Source of the DNA: Altibacter sp. HG106
GTDB taxonomy: Bacteria; Bacteroidota; Bacteroidia; Flavobacteriales; Flavobacteriaceae
Reading direction: 5' to 3'
Length of the DNA: 64,000 nucleotides
Assembly: GCF_028561755.1 (NCBI RefSeq)
Contig: NZ_JAQQTD010000003.1
Span: 310,001-374,000, forward strand
Positions within the stretch are counted from its first letter, which is position 1, and each line of letters begins with the position of its first letter. Under the pieces are notes generated by a model. That model was not told the origin of the DNA, made no database searches, and saw only the letters and a list, made by a program, of their open reading frames with translations. Of this stretch, positions 26,907 to 36,146 are shown one piece after another. A program made the position numbers and the translations under genes.

Positions 26907-28343
26907 ATGCAGTACCGAGTATTCAGTATCCTTCTGTGGTGCGTTCTTGTAACGACCTATGCGCAGGAAGAAATAAGTCGATTCGATCACTACAATCCCA
27001 ATAACTGGCCCGTCAATTCGGGCTTTTCGATGACCCATCCCGAGAAGGATGAGTTTATGGTGTACCTCACCGACGACCGGTACATGCACCTTTATTTTCT
27101 GGACAGTTTACAGCGTGTCTTCCGAAAAATTCAGGTAGAAAAAACGCGTCGCGCATACGATGAACCGATTGGAAAACTAGTTTCAAAAGAAGGATACACC
27201 TTTTATTTTCACGATAGAAAAGAAAAACGTGTGGCCAGTCTGACATTCGATCCAAAAGTGGGACAAATTACACGCTATGGCGAATATGAAGTACCGCTGA
27301 AACTGGCTGAGATCATTACCAGCTTTCCGTATAACGACCATATGATGATGTTGGTCTTGCAAAAAAAAGAAGGGGTGCTCGCCTTGTATGAATTGGGCGA
27401 TGCCGTGGTTCGCTCTACCCTCATCAACCCAGAAGCATTGGGCATTGTGGATGCGGCGGGAAAAGCCTTATCCTTACGCCGGGAATTACGGGAAAACGCT
27501 ATCGAAGCCGTCGCCATTCAGGAGCGAAAATTGTCGCCGGGAGTGCGGAAAAACACAGAACGTTTTAAGATTTTTCGGTTCGACGATCAATTGCAATGGC
27601 TTATTGACATTTCTCCAGAACAGTCTCAATTGGTTACTGTCTCTTTGGAAACCTTTAAAATCAGTACCGTCTCCTATCCCAAGCCAAAGCTTGCAAACGA
27701 AAAGCAGTTGGCAAGTCAGTCGACCTTATATAAAAATCTACTAGGCCAGGCGTTCTTCGGAAAGAATAAGGTGGCGATCAAGGTGATTGACCTTGAAACC
27801 GAGACCGTTCTAGAAGCCTCTGAATGGGATGAATTTGAGGCAGAAAAATTTGATAGCTATACGAAGAAGGGAGTCGCTATGAAATATCCCGCACTTATGA
27901 AACGGGTTTGGTTTGAGAGAATAGCCGATCACCCGCAAGCCATTGCATTTAAAGACACTCCCAATGGAATCGTATTAGAAGTGGGGAGCTGGAAAAAACC
28001 GCAAGACACCCATGTAGACCCCATGCTTCAAACGCTATACCTCTTTGGAGCCGTAGGCGGACTCATCGCGATGAGTATTAACAATCATACCAATCCCGGA
28101 CTTATAAATTTGGGAACTCACTTCGCCGGGACCTCATATGTTCTCGAAGTGCCCATTGAATGGGAAGGTCACGAAACCAAAGAATTTGATCCTTCGTCTG
28201 TTCTCTATAAAATTACAGACATACTCGATGAGGTAAAGGGAACCCAATTACTTTCCCTTGAAGAACGACCGGAAGGATACCTTCTCGGTATTTGGGATCC
28301 CGAAGTGGAAGTGATCTCACTTCGCTTCATCTCTTTCGATTAA
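26907..28343 (+). CDS. Unknown secreted/periplasmic protein, 478 residues
   Basis: A signal peptide (MQYRVFSILLWCVLVTTYAQ) precedes a beta-rich protein with many alternating hydrophobic strands and frequent WD- or Kelch-like turns (GYTFYFHDRKEKR, GVLALYELGD, DEFMVYLTDDRYMHLYFLDS), suggesting a propeller-like or repeat fold. One short hydrophobic stretch (LYLFGAVGGLIAMS, around 372-385) lies near the end. No catalytic motif is seen. The gene starts 1 base after the metG stop and may be read through from it. Function unknown. Confidence 0.7.
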   Translation: MQYRVFSILLWCVLVTTYAQEEISRFDHYNPNNWPVNSGFSMTHPEKDEFMVYLTDDRYMHLYFLDSLQRVFRKIQVEKTRRAYDEPIGKLVSKEGYTFYFHDRKEKRVASLTFDPKVGQITRYGEYEVPLKLAEIITSFPYNDHMMMLVLQKKEGVLALYELGDAVVRSTLINPEALGIVDAAGKALSLRRELRENAIEAVAIQERKLSPGVRKNTERFKIFRFDDQLQWLIDISPEQSQLVTVSLETFKISTVSYPKPKLANEKQLASQSTLYKNLLGQAFFGKNKVAIKVIDLETETVLEASEWDEFEAEKFDSYTKKGVAMKYPALMKRVWFERIADHPQAIAFKDTPNGIVLEVGSWKKPQDTHVDPMLQTLYLFGAVGGLIAMSINNHTNPGLINLGTHFAGTSYVLEVPIEWEGHETKEFDPSSVLYKITDILDEVKGTQLLSLEERPEGYLLGIWDPEVEVISLRFISFD

Positions 28344-30925
28344 GCAGAATTTCTACTCGCATTAATATTTCCGAAGAGGGAGCGCGTAACTATTTTTTCG
28401 AAGACCGCCAGTTCTTCAGGATCGGGTGTTCCTTCACGTTCTAATTGCTGAATATGTCGCAGGGCAAATTGCTGAATAGTCAATAACGGCAATACGATCG
28501 ATTCGCGTACCTGAATGGACGCTTTTCCCGCTGGCTCATGTTGCATCAATGCTTCGTAGCCTGTTAATTTCAGCAACAGTCGTTTCGTCATTTGGTATTC
28601 ATCGTGAATGATATTCCAAAACGCGCCAAATTCGGGATCGTCTGCCATGTACTTGGTAAGATCGAAAAATGATTTTGACAGCGACATCATGCTGTTTCCG
28701 ATCAACGTTTTGAAAAAGCTGGAATGGGTATAAAGCTGTTGTACTTTCTCAAAAGTAGCTGTTTCCTCATAGTGTTTCAGAGCGCTTCCGACCCCAAAAA
28801 ATCCAGGAACATTTTGTTTCAACTGACTCCAAGAACCCACAAAAGGAATGGCCCGCAAATCACTAAACACCAATTCGTTGGATTGACCGCGCTTGGAAGG
28901 CCGACTTCCAATATTGGTCTTCGCATAGTATTTCAAGGTGCTCATCCGTTCCAAATACGGTAGGAACATGGGGTGGCTTTTAAAATCTGAATACACCTGA
29001 TAGCTTCGTTCTGCCAGATCGTTCATAGTCTCCCGGTCGGCTGCTGTCATACTCGTTGACGTATCGGTGAGATAATTTTGAATCCCCGAACTGATCAATT
29101 GTTCCATATTGTATTGGGAAGAATCCAGCGTTCCGAAGTTAGAGCTTATCGTCTGACCTTGTATGGTGAGTTGTACCGCCTTAGCTTCGATATTTGGTCC
29201 CAAACTGGCATAAAATTGATGGGTATTTCCTCCTCCGCGCGCCGGAGGCCCACCCCGACCATCAAAGAAAATAACAACGATACCATACTTTTTGGAAACG
29301 CTTGTTAATGCCTCCTTCGCTTTGAAAATAGCCCAGTTGGCCATAAGGTAACCTCCATCTTTGGTGCCGTCACTAAAGCCCAGCATGATCGTTTGTTGGT
29401 CACCTCGAGAACGAACGTGATCTCGATAGACAGCGTTAGAATACAATTGCTCCATCACCTCGGGAGCGTTTTCTAGGTCATTTATAGTTTCAAAAAGCGG
29501 CACCAGATCTACGGTGAGATCTTCTTGGAAAGCACTCAGTTTGAGCATGGCGTACAATTGCATGACATTGAGCGCCGTTTGATTATTGCTAATGATATAT
29601 CGATTCCCTCCCTTTTCGCCATTCTCCTGCTGAATTTTCTTTAGGATCTGAATGGTTTTAATAGTATTGGCCACATGGGTATCTTCAAACTGTTCCGGAG
29701 AAAGGGATCCTTCAATCTTTGATAGAAGTGCTACTTGAGCTGCTTCGGAACGCTCATGGTAGTCGGCTGGAAGGTTAGAACCTCCTTCTTGCAGCAATTG
29801 GTCGACCATGGCGGTAAAAACTTTGTGATGAACCCTACTATCCTGGCGAATATCTAAGGTGGCAAAGTGGAAACCGAACAATTGTACTTTGTTAATAAAA
29901 CTGTTTATTTCTGAAAGGAAAAGCGATTGATGATCCTGAATGATCAAGGTTTTGATCGTTTCCAGTTCTTTTTTAAAGCCTTCTAAACTGAAGGTTTCAT
30001 CGAACGCATCTTCAAAAACAGCGGCGTAGAGAAGTTTTTCCAACCGTTGTAGGCGGTCTTCAATCCCTCTGAAGGTAAGTCGGCGACGCAGTTTACGTAT
30101 GTCGCGATAGTAATTTTTGAGGATGGTTTGTCGCAAGCGGCGAGACACCTTCAGCGTAATTTCAGGCGTCACAAAAGGATTTCCGTCGCGGTCCCCTCCG
30201 GGCCAAAACCCAATTTCGACAATCTGGTTTGGCAGTGGTTCTTCTTCAAAAATGTTTTGTTGAATATAATCGAAAATCTTTCCGAAGGATTTGTAATACA
30301 CATTCTCCAGAAACCAAATAAGACTCACGGCCTCGTCATAAGGTGTGGGCTTTTCGTGCTTGAAGAAGGGTGTTTTCCCTAGCTGACCCATCAGCAGATT
30401 AATATTGGTAAGATCATTCTTTTTAATGGCCTTGGCCAGGTCGGTGATAATGGCCAAGACATTTCCGGGATAGAATTGGGTGGGATGCGCGGTAAGGACC
30501 ATGCGTACCTGAAATTCGGATAGCAATTTCCGAAGCAAGGGCATTTTGTTCTCGGAACTGGCCTTTTCCTTGAGGCTGCGAAGGGTTCCAATTCCATCCA
30601 TATTATTGACCACCGGGAAGGCGGCGTCTTCAATAGCATCAAAGAGTACTACTTGGCGTTCGATATACTGAATAAATCGAAAGAGCAAATTGATCTGTCG
30701 TTTGGTATCGCGATGTGATTGATATTTTTCAAAAAACTCTTCTACGATCGTTGTGGCGTCTTTTCCTTCGGCATACCCATTGACACAGGTTTCGTGGAAG
30801 AGCGGCAAAAGCGCCCCTGTTTTTGAGATCGCGTCAAAGGGCAGCGTCATAAAGATGCTGTTGTAAATATTGTAACGGGAAAGAACGCTTTGATTGAACC
30901 GGGTGAGTTTAGGAGGTACTGCCAT
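28340..30925 (-). CDS. ppc: Phosphoenolpyruvate carboxylase
   Basis: The enzyme carboxylates PEP to oxaloacetate, replenishing the TCA cycle. The catalytic His147 lies in LTAHPTQ, and the glycine-rich loop FFDGRGGPPARGGG has the Bacteroidota variant PPA in place of the usual TIG. Length 861. The N-terminus (MAVPPKLTRFNQ) is well placed. The stop shares a TTAA with the convergent upstream gene. With fbp and acs nearby the region supports gluconeogenic and anaplerotic flow, though the genes are not one operon. Confidence 0.95.
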   Translation of the reverse strand: MAVPPKLTRFNQSVLSRYNIYNSIFMTLPFDAISKTGALLPLFHETCVNGYAEGKDATTIVEEFFEKYQSHRDTKRQINLLFRFIQYIERQVVLFDAIEDAAFPVVNNMDGIGTLRSLKEKASSENKMPLLRKLLSEFQVRMVLTAHPTQFYPGNVLAIITDLAKAIKKNDLTNINLLMGQLGKTPFFKHEKPTPYDEAVSLIWFLENVYYKSFGKIFDYIQQNIFEEEPLPNQIVEIGFWPGGDRDGNPFVTPEITLKVSRRLRQTILKNYYRDIRKLRRRLTFRGIEDRLQRLEKLLYAAVFEDAFDETFSLEGFKKELETIKTLIIQDHQSLFLSEINSFINKVQLFGFHFATLDIRQDSRVHHKVFTAMVDQLLQEGGSNLPADYHERSEAAQVALLSKIEGSLSPEQFEDTHVANTIKTIQILKKIQQENGEKGGNRYIISNNQTALNVMQLYAMLKLSAFQEDLTVDLVPLFETINDLENAPEVMEQLYSNAVYRDHVRSRGDQQTIMLGFSDGTKDGGYLMANWAIFKAKEALTSVSKKYGIVVIFFDGRGGPPARGGGNTHQFYASLGPNIEAKAVQLTIQGQTISSNFGTLDSSQYNMEQLISSGIQNYLTDTSTSMTAADRETMNDLAERSYQVYSDFKSHPMFLPYLERMSTLKYYAKTNIGSRPSKRGQSNELVFSDLRAIPFVGSWSQLKQNVPGFFGVGSALKHYEETATFEKVQQLYTHSSFFKTLIGNSMMSLSKSFFDLTKYMADDPEFGAFWNIIHDEYQMTKRLLLKLTGYEALMQHEPAGKASIQVRESIVLPLLTIQQFALRHIQQLEREGTPDPEELAVFEKIVTRSLFGNINASRNSA

Positions 30926-31021
30926 GATGCTTAATTGAACACACTAAGGTACAAAAGCTTTGAGCAAAGTGTTCGTGATCCCTGTAATTTATCATAATTT
31001 TAAAGCCCTCGAAACATCGCT

Positions 31022-31924
31022 TTGCTGAAAATCGCCTATCATCCCATCTTCAAACATAATCTGCCCTTAGGGCATCGCTTTCCGATGAGTAAATACGAGC
31101 TCTTGCATCAACAATTGTTGTATGAAGGCACCTGTGAAGAAACCAATTTTTTCACTCCGGGGGCACCCGACGAAACAGCCGTGTTGGCAGTTCACACCAA
31201 GGAATATGTGCGATCGTTAAAGGAACTGACCCTGGAGCGACGAGCGGCACGTAAGATCGGCTTTCCGCTAAGCGAAAAACTCGTTTCTCGGGAATTTATT
31301 ATTACTCAGGGAACGGTAGAAGGTTGTAGCTATGCGCTAGATCACGGTATCGCCATGAACATTGCAGGTGGAACCCATCATGCCTATCCCGACCGGGGGG
31401 AGGCTTTTTGCTTATTTAACGATCAGGCGATAGGAGCGCGCTGGTTGCTCTCACATACGGCGGTAAAAAAAATAGCGATCATCGACTTGGATGTGCATCA
31501 GGGGAATGGAACCGCAGTGATTTTTCAAAAGGAACCAGCTGTATTCACTTTTTCGATGCATGGACAGAGCAACTATCCCTTCCGAAAGGAAGTCAGTGAT
31601 TGGGATATTCCACTTCCCAACGGAACTAAGGACGAGGAGTATTTAGACACACTTAAGCGAGCGCTTCCGAAGCTTATAGACCGGGTGAAACCCGACTTTA
31701 TCTTCTACTTAAGTGGCGTCGATATTTTGGAAACCGACAAATTAGGGAAATTGAGTTGTACCCTGCACGGTTGCAAAGCGCGGGATCAATTGGTGTTTGA
31801 AGCGGTTCAAAAATTGGGCATCCCCACGCAAGTAAGCATGGGTGGCGGCTATTCTCCGGAGATCAAAACGATTATTGAAGCCCACGCAAATACGTATCGC
31901 ACCGTAAAGGGACTTTATTTTTAA
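31022..31924 (+). CDS. Histone deacetylase-like (class II-type) amidohydrolase
   Basis: A zinc-dependent deacetylase fold of 300 residues. The motifs include GGTHHAYPDRGEAFC with His119/His120, IIDLDVHQGNG giving Asp157 and His159, and SGVDILETD with Asp234 as third metal ligand, then GGGYSPE with the active-site Tyr. Bacterial members act on acetyl-lysine, acetylpolyamines or acetoin-linked targets. I accept the TTG at 31022 since the family begins with LKIAYHPIFKHNLP; the next ATG (MSKYELL) would remove a conserved strand. It is convergent with ssb across a strong hairpin. Confidence 0.88.
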   Translation: MLKIAYHPIFKHNLPLGHRFPMSKYELLHQQLLYEGTCEETNFFTPGAPDETAVLAVHTKEYVRSLKELTLERRAARKIGFPLSEKLVSREFIITQGTVEGCSYALDHGIAMNIAGGTHHAYPDRGEAFCLFNDQAIGARWLLSHTAVKKIAIIDLDVHQGNGTAVIFQKEPAVFTFSMHGQSNYPFRKEVSDWDIPLPNGTKDEEYLDTLKRALPKLIDRVKPDFIFYLSGVDILETDKLGKLSCTLHGCKARDQLVFEAVQKLGIPTQVSMGGGYSPEIKTIIEAHANTYRTVKGLYF

Positions 31925-31930
31925 TTAAAT

Positions 31931-31966
31931 CAAAGAACCCCTTAATCAATTTCTAGGGGTTCTTTG
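31931..31966. terminator. Shared hairpin terminator between HDAC-like gene and ssb
   Basis: Perfect 12-bp arms CAAAGAACCCCT (31931-31942) and AGGGGTTCTTTG (31955-31966) with a 12-base loop lie between two convergent genes. T-runs are short on both sides, so termination strength is uncertain. Confidence 0.75.
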
Positions 31967-31984
31967 CAAAATTTTGGATATCGT

Positions 31985-32323
31985 TTATTTGCCAAGCAAT
32001 AAAAGCTCGCTGCACACTACTTCAGTCGTATAGCGCTTTACGCCATCTTTATCATCATACGAGCGGTGGGTGAGTTTACCTTCTATGGCAATTTCTTTGC
32101 CCTTGGTGACATACGATTCAACAATATCGGCCGTTTTTCCCCACGCCACGACATTATGCCATTGGGTGTCGGTTACGCGCTCGCCTTGTTGATTTTTGTA
32201 CGATTCATTCGTCGCTAGCGAGAATTTTGCTAATTTCTTTCCAGAATCAAGCGTGATGATTTCTGGATCATTTCCTAAGTTACCAATCAACTGTACTTTG
32301 TTTCTAAGTGCGTTCATAATCAT
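31985..32323 (-). CDS. ssb: Short single-stranded DNA-binding protein
   Basis: An OB-fold SSB of 112 residues: NKVQLIGNLGNDPEI, then KLAKFSLATNESYKN and TQWHNVVAWGKTAD match the family core. It ends at the last beta strand (CSELLLLGK) and lacks the disordered tail and the acidic DDxPF tip that recruits partner proteins. It is therefore probably a secondary SSB rather than the main replicative one. Start at Met1 or Met3 is equally possible. A TAnnTTTG-like box (7 of 8) is on the minus strand at 32375-32382. Confidence 0.9.
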   Translation of the reverse strand: MIMNALRNKVQLIGNLGNDPEIITLDSGKKLAKFSLATNESYKNQQGERVTDTQWHNVVAWGKTADIVESYVTKGKEIAIEGKLTHRSYDDKDGVKRYTTEVVCSELLLLGK

Positions 32324-32528
32324 TTAATTTTAAGGTTTAACAATTGATACTATCGATTTCAATTATCGACAGGGCAAAGATGCGGCGGTGTTTTCGGTCG
32401 AGTCGGTAGTCATCTATTTACTTCCGTTTGTAAACGTTTATATTTATTTTTATTTCTGAATATCAAGTATTTACAAAATTATCAGCAATTTGAATTTTTT
32501 TGTTAATTTTAATTTTTATAGCGAAAAC

Positions 32529-33035
32529 ATGAAGTATTTATTAGAAACTGAGCGACTTCTTCTACGGGAATTTAATGTTATGGATGCCGATGCTATGTAC
32601 CTATTGAATGCCGATCCGGAAGTGGTTAAATACACCGGAGATCCACCGTTTGAGTCACCGGAAGTAGCGAAGGAGTTCTTGGCTTCCTATTCCGATTATC
32701 AACAACATGGGTTTGGTCGTTGGGCGGTTATTGATAAGGAAACTGACCAGTTTATTGGTTGGTGCGGTTTAAAAAAACACGAAGACGGCATGGTAGATGT
32801 CGGTTTTCGATTTTATCAGGAACAATGGGGAAAGGGTTATGCTACGGAAAGCGCTAAAGAAGTATTACAATACGGCTTCACAGCACTGCAACTAGACGAA
32901 ATCGTAGGTCGCGCCGCGCAAGAAAACATAGCGTCCATTCGAGTCCTTGAAAAATTAGGATTTAGCTATTGGAAAAAAGCGCCCTGTCATGGCATACCAG
33001 ACGCGCACTACTATAAATTAACGCGCCCTAATTAA
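32529..33035 (+). CDS. GNAT acetyltransferase, RimJ/RimL type
   Basis: A 168-residue acetyltransferase beginning MKYLLETERLLLREF, the classic RimJ/L-like N-terminus. The acetyl-CoA loop QWGKGYATES and the later NIASIRVLEKLGF helix are present. Substrates in this family include protein N-termini and small amines; none can be assigned. The frame also opens at a TTG 39 bases earlier, but ATG 32529 begins the conserved domain. Convergent with the AraC gene, sharing TTAA as both stop codons. Confidence 0.88.
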   Translation: MKYLLETERLLLREFNVMDADAMYLLNADPEVVKYTGDPPFESPEVAKEFLASYSDYQQHGFGRWAVIDKETDQFIGWCGLKKHEDGMVDVGFRFYQEQWGKGYATESAKEVLQYGFTALQLDEIVGRAAQENIASIRVLEKLGFSYWKKAPCHGIPDAHYYKLTRPN

Positions 33036-33952
33036 AGTAAGGTGTTCGTATTTGCATTCGACTGGTAGGCGCCGGGCGACACCTTTTTCTTACGTTTGAA
33101 CACTCGATTAAAGTACGATCTACTTTCAAAGCCGCAGGCCACATACACTTCTTTGATCTTTTTGGAAGGATCTTTCAATAAGCTACTCGCTAGTTTTATT
33201 CGCTCCTCATTAATAAAGTCAATGGGCGAGAGTCCGAGCTCATTTTTGAAAACCCGATGAAAATGGGACTCGCTCATATAGGCCTTCTTACTCAAGTCTT
33301 CAATAGTAATATTTTGATGGAGGTTTTCCCGAATATACTGAACCACAAAGGCTAACCGATGGGTATTCTGTAACTGAAGCGCGTTGTCGCTGTAGATCTT
33401 CTTCGTATTGGTCTGTAAAATTCTGACGATAAGTTCCTGCAACATATTGTTCACGAACAGATCTTTATTAGGGTGATTTTCGGTAAATAAAAACAACAAC
33501 CTTCGCAAAATTTGATAGATCCCTTCGTCATTGGTAAAATGAAAATTGTAATCGATCATGTTCCATTCTCCTGAGTCATCGCTACGCACCAGCTTTTCGT
33601 TCATTGTAGTAATGACGTCCGAAATTTTTTCTTCGGAAATAGCCATTGCCAGACAGCGTGTGGGATCATTTCGCTGTGCTTCCGGAAAATCGATACACAT
33701 TAATTCATCACTGGGAAGGATCAACGACTCGCCTGGTAGGAAATTAAAGGAGTTGTGATCTCGTAGATGCATGACCTTCTTTCCCTCTAACATACTCGCC
33801 AAGACGGGTTGATCAAACTGAAGTAATACCTTTTCTGCTTGCTCATGGGTTTCAAAAACGTGCATCGCTGCGTGATTCAGCGTGTACGACGTTTGATTCT
33901 CAACCAATTGTTGTAGCGTCCGATTCTGAAAAAAAGAAGGAGATAATTCCAT
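33032..33952 (-). CDS. AraC family transcriptional regulator, probable regulator of aldehyde dehydrogenase
   Basis: The 306-residue protein has a C-terminal AraC/XylS double helix-turn-helix: ITIEDLSKKAYMSESHFHRVF and IKEVYVACGFESRSYFNRVFKR, with PGAYQ at the end. The N-terminal 190 residues are a cupin-like sensor domain. It is divergent from an aldehyde dehydrogenase gene, the arrangement in which AraC-type regulators commonly activate aldehyde or alcohol oxidation genes. Confidence 0.88.
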   Translation of the reverse strand: MELSPSFFQNRTLQQLVENQTSYTLNHAAMHVFETHEQAEKVLLQFDQPVLASMLEGKKVMHLRDHNSFNFLPGESLILPSDELMCIDFPEAQRNDPTRCLAMAISEEKISDVITTMNEKLVRSDDSGEWNMIDYNFHFTNDEGIYQILRRLLFLFTENHPNKDLFVNNMLQELIVRILQTNTKKIYSDNALQLQNTHRLAFVVQYIRENLHQNITIEDLSKKAYMSESHFHRVFKNELGLSPIDFINEERIKLASSLLKDPSKKIKEVYVACGFESRSYFNRVFKRKKKVSPGAYQSNANTNTLL

Positions 33953-34102
33953 TTATCAATTACTTCACAATACAAGATACATAAAATAAGACCTCAAATC
34001 TTGTAGAAACACCACAAATATGGTCGAAAATATATCATTTTCATAGCTGGTGGTAGGATCGTTCAGCAAATTGATAGAATGCGTCATACCTTCCTGAAAA
34101 TG

Positions 34103-34127
34103 GGTCGCTACCTTTGAGAAGGTCGCT
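34103..34127 (+). promoter_or_regulatory. Aldehyde dehydrogenase promoter with GGTCGCT direct repeat
   Basis: TACCTTTG (34109-34116) is a perfect -7 element, 71 bases before the ALDH ATG. GGTCGCT occurs at 34103-34109 and again at 34121-34127, an 18-base period straddling the element, which could be half-sites for the divergent AraC-type regulator. Confidence 0.5.
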
Positions 34128-34187
34128 TCTAAGAATTTCTTTTATTCCGAAGACCACCATTCGACATTAATTTTAAAACCCACGATT

Positions 34188-35711
34188 ATGAGTACCGCAC
34201 AAACCACTTCAAAACCAAAAATTGCTGCCCCTAAGTTCAAATCGCAATACGACAATTTTATCGGCGGAAAATGGACGCCTCCCGTGAAGGGAGAATACTT
34301 CGAAAACGTCTCGCCTGTAGACGGAAACAGTTTTACCAAAGTCGCGCGATCTACTGCCGAAGACATCGACAAAGCTATTGATGCCGCTTGGGAGGCGGCC
34401 CCTCAATGGAATAGCTCTTCGGCCACAGAACGCAGCAATATGCTATTAAAGATCGCTTCCATCATGGAAGACAATCTAGAAGCCTTAGCCAGAGCCGAAA
34501 CCTGGGATAACGGTAAGGCGCTTCGGGAAACCATGGCAGCCGACCTTCCTTTGGCGGTCGATCATTTTCGCTATTTCGCCGGCGTCATTCGCGCAGAAGA
34601 GGGCAGTGTGAGCGAACTTGACGCCAACACCGTATCCTTAAACGTACCAGAGCCGCTAGGTGTTGTTGGTCAAATTATTCCGTGGAATTTTCCAATCCTC
34701 ATGGCTACCTGGAAAATGGCACCGGCACTAGCGGCTGGAAACTGTGTCGTATTAAAGCCTGCCGAACAGACTCCTGTAGGCATTATGATTCTCATGGAGC
34801 TGATACAAGATGTCCTTCCTGCCGGTGTGTTGAACATCGTCAACGGATTTGGCCCGGAAGCTGGGAAACCGCTGGCTTCTAGTCCGCGTATCAACAAGGT
34901 GGCCTTTACCGGAGAAACCACAACCGGACAATTAATCATGCAATATGCTTCCAAGAACATCACGCCTGTTACGTTGGAATTAGGTGGAAAATCGCCCAAC
35001 GTGTTTTTTGAAAGCGTGATGGATGCCGATGACGACTTCTTTGATAAAGCTATTGAAGGCGCTGTCATGTTCGCCCTAAACCAAGGAGAAGTGTGTACCT
35101 GTCCGTCTCGTATGCTGGTTCAGGAGAGTATTTATGAAAAATTCATGGAGCGCGTCGTAGAACGTACCAACGCTATTAAACTAGGTCATCCGTTGGATTC
35201 TGAAACCATGATGGGAGCCCAAGCTTCTAACGATCAATATGAAAAGATCCTCAATTACATTGAAATCGGGAAAGACGAAGGTTGTGAGGTTCTAGCCGGA
35301 GGAGAAGCCGCCTATAATGAAGGCCTCGAAGGTGGGTATTATATCAAACCCACAATTCTGAAAGGAAATAACAAAATGCGCGTGTTTCAGGAGGAAATAT
35401 TCGGACCCGTAGTTTGTGTTACCACCTTTAAGGACGAAGCGGAAGCCATTGAGATTGCTAACGACACCCTATACGGATTGGGTGCCGGAGTGTGGACTCG
35501 CGACACGCATCAGGCCTATCAAATCTCTAGAGCGATAAAAGCTGGACGTGTTTGGGTAAACTGCTATCACAACTACCCTGCTCATGCTCCATTTGGAGGG
35601 TATAAAAAATCGGGGATTGGTCGGGAAAACCATAAAATGATGCTAGACCACTATCGTCAAACCAAGAATATGTTGATTTCGTATGATAAGAAAGCACTAG
35701 GATTCTTTTAG
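34188..35711 (+). CDS. NAD(P)-dependent aldehyde dehydrogenase (AldB/ExaC type)
   Basis: The enzyme oxidises aldehydes such as acetaldehyde to acids. The general base Glu264 lies in LELGGKSPN and the catalytic Cys303 in GEVCTCPSR, the form typical of AldB/ExaC-like enzymes. The length is 507. The N-terminal [15 protein letters not shown] also fits that group. It is followed after 1 base by a DUF779 gene, a pairing seen widely with these dehydrogenases. Acetate formed here could feed acetyl-CoA synthetase. Confidence 0.94.
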   Translation: MSTAQTTSKPKIAAPKFKSQYDNFIGGKWTPPVKGEYFENVSPVDGNSFTKVARSTAEDIDKAIDAAWEAAPQWNSSSATERSNMLLKIASIMEDNLEALARAETWDNGKALRETMAADLPLAVDHFRYFAGVIRAEEGSVSELDANTVSLNVPEPLGVVGQIIPWNFPILMATWKMAPALAAGNCVVLKPAEQTPVGIMILMELIQDVLPAGVLNIVNGFGPEAGKPLASSPRINKVAFTGETTTGQLIMQYASKNITPVTLELGGKSPNVFFESVMDADDDFFDKAIEGAVMFALNQGEVCTCPSRMLVQESIYEKFMERVVERTNAIKLGHPLDSETMMGAQASNDQYEKILNYIEIGKDEGCEVLAGGEAAYNEGLEGGYYIKPTILKGNNKMRVFQEEIFGPVVCVTTFKDEAEAIEIANDTLYGLGAGVWTRDTHQAYQISRAIKAGRVWVNCYHNYPAHAPFGGYKKSGIGRENHKMMLDHYRQTKNMLISYDKKALGFF

Positions 35712-35712
35712 A

Positions 35713-36090
35713 ATGGAAACCGTTCCGAGAGTTACCATATCAAACGAAGCGAAGAAAGTTGTAGATGATCTTCGAGAGCGACACGGAGCTTTGATGTTCC
35801 ATCAGAGTGGCGGCTGTTGTGATGGGTCTTCTCCCATGTGTTTCGAGAAAGGGGAGTTCATGCTGAATGAAAACGATGTTTGGTTAGGAACCGTATACGA
35901 CTGTGATTTTTATATGTCGAAAGATCAATTTGAATACTGGCAACATACACAACTCACCTTGGATATGACCCCCGGAAGAGGTGCCAGCTTTTCTTTGGAA
36001 ATCCCTATGGGAGTACGGTTTGTCATCAAGTCGCGCATGTATTCGGAAACGGAAAGAGACCATTTGCAACCCATCCGCTACGGACCCTAA
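35713..36090 (+). CDS. DUF779 protein, aldehyde dehydrogenase partner
   Basis: This 125-residue soluble protein has the family signature MFHQSGGCCDGSSPMC (about 30-45), with three Cys that may bind a metal or a cofactor. It is encoded 1 base after aldehyde dehydrogenase. The biochemical role of DUF779 is not settled; its steady linkage to ALDH genes suggests it assists the same oxidation. A strong terminator follows. Confidence 0.88.
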   Translation: METVPRVTISNEAKKVVDDLRERHGALMFHQSGGCCDGSSPMCFEKGEFMLNENDVWLGTVYDCDFYMSKDQFEYWQHTQLTLDMTPGRGASFSLEIPMGVRFVIKSRMYSETERDHLQPIRYGP

Positions 36091-36119
36091 TATTTTAAAA
36101 ATAGCTATGTACTTTGAAG

Positions 36120-36146
36120 ACCCGTCGAAAAACGACGGGTTTTTTT
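36120..36146 (+). terminator. Rho-independent terminator of the ALDH-DUF779 operon
   Basis: CCCGTCG (36121-36127), loop AAAAA, CGACGGG (36133-36139), then seven T. The T-run overlaps the stop codon of the convergent SLC13 gene. Confidence 0.92.
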
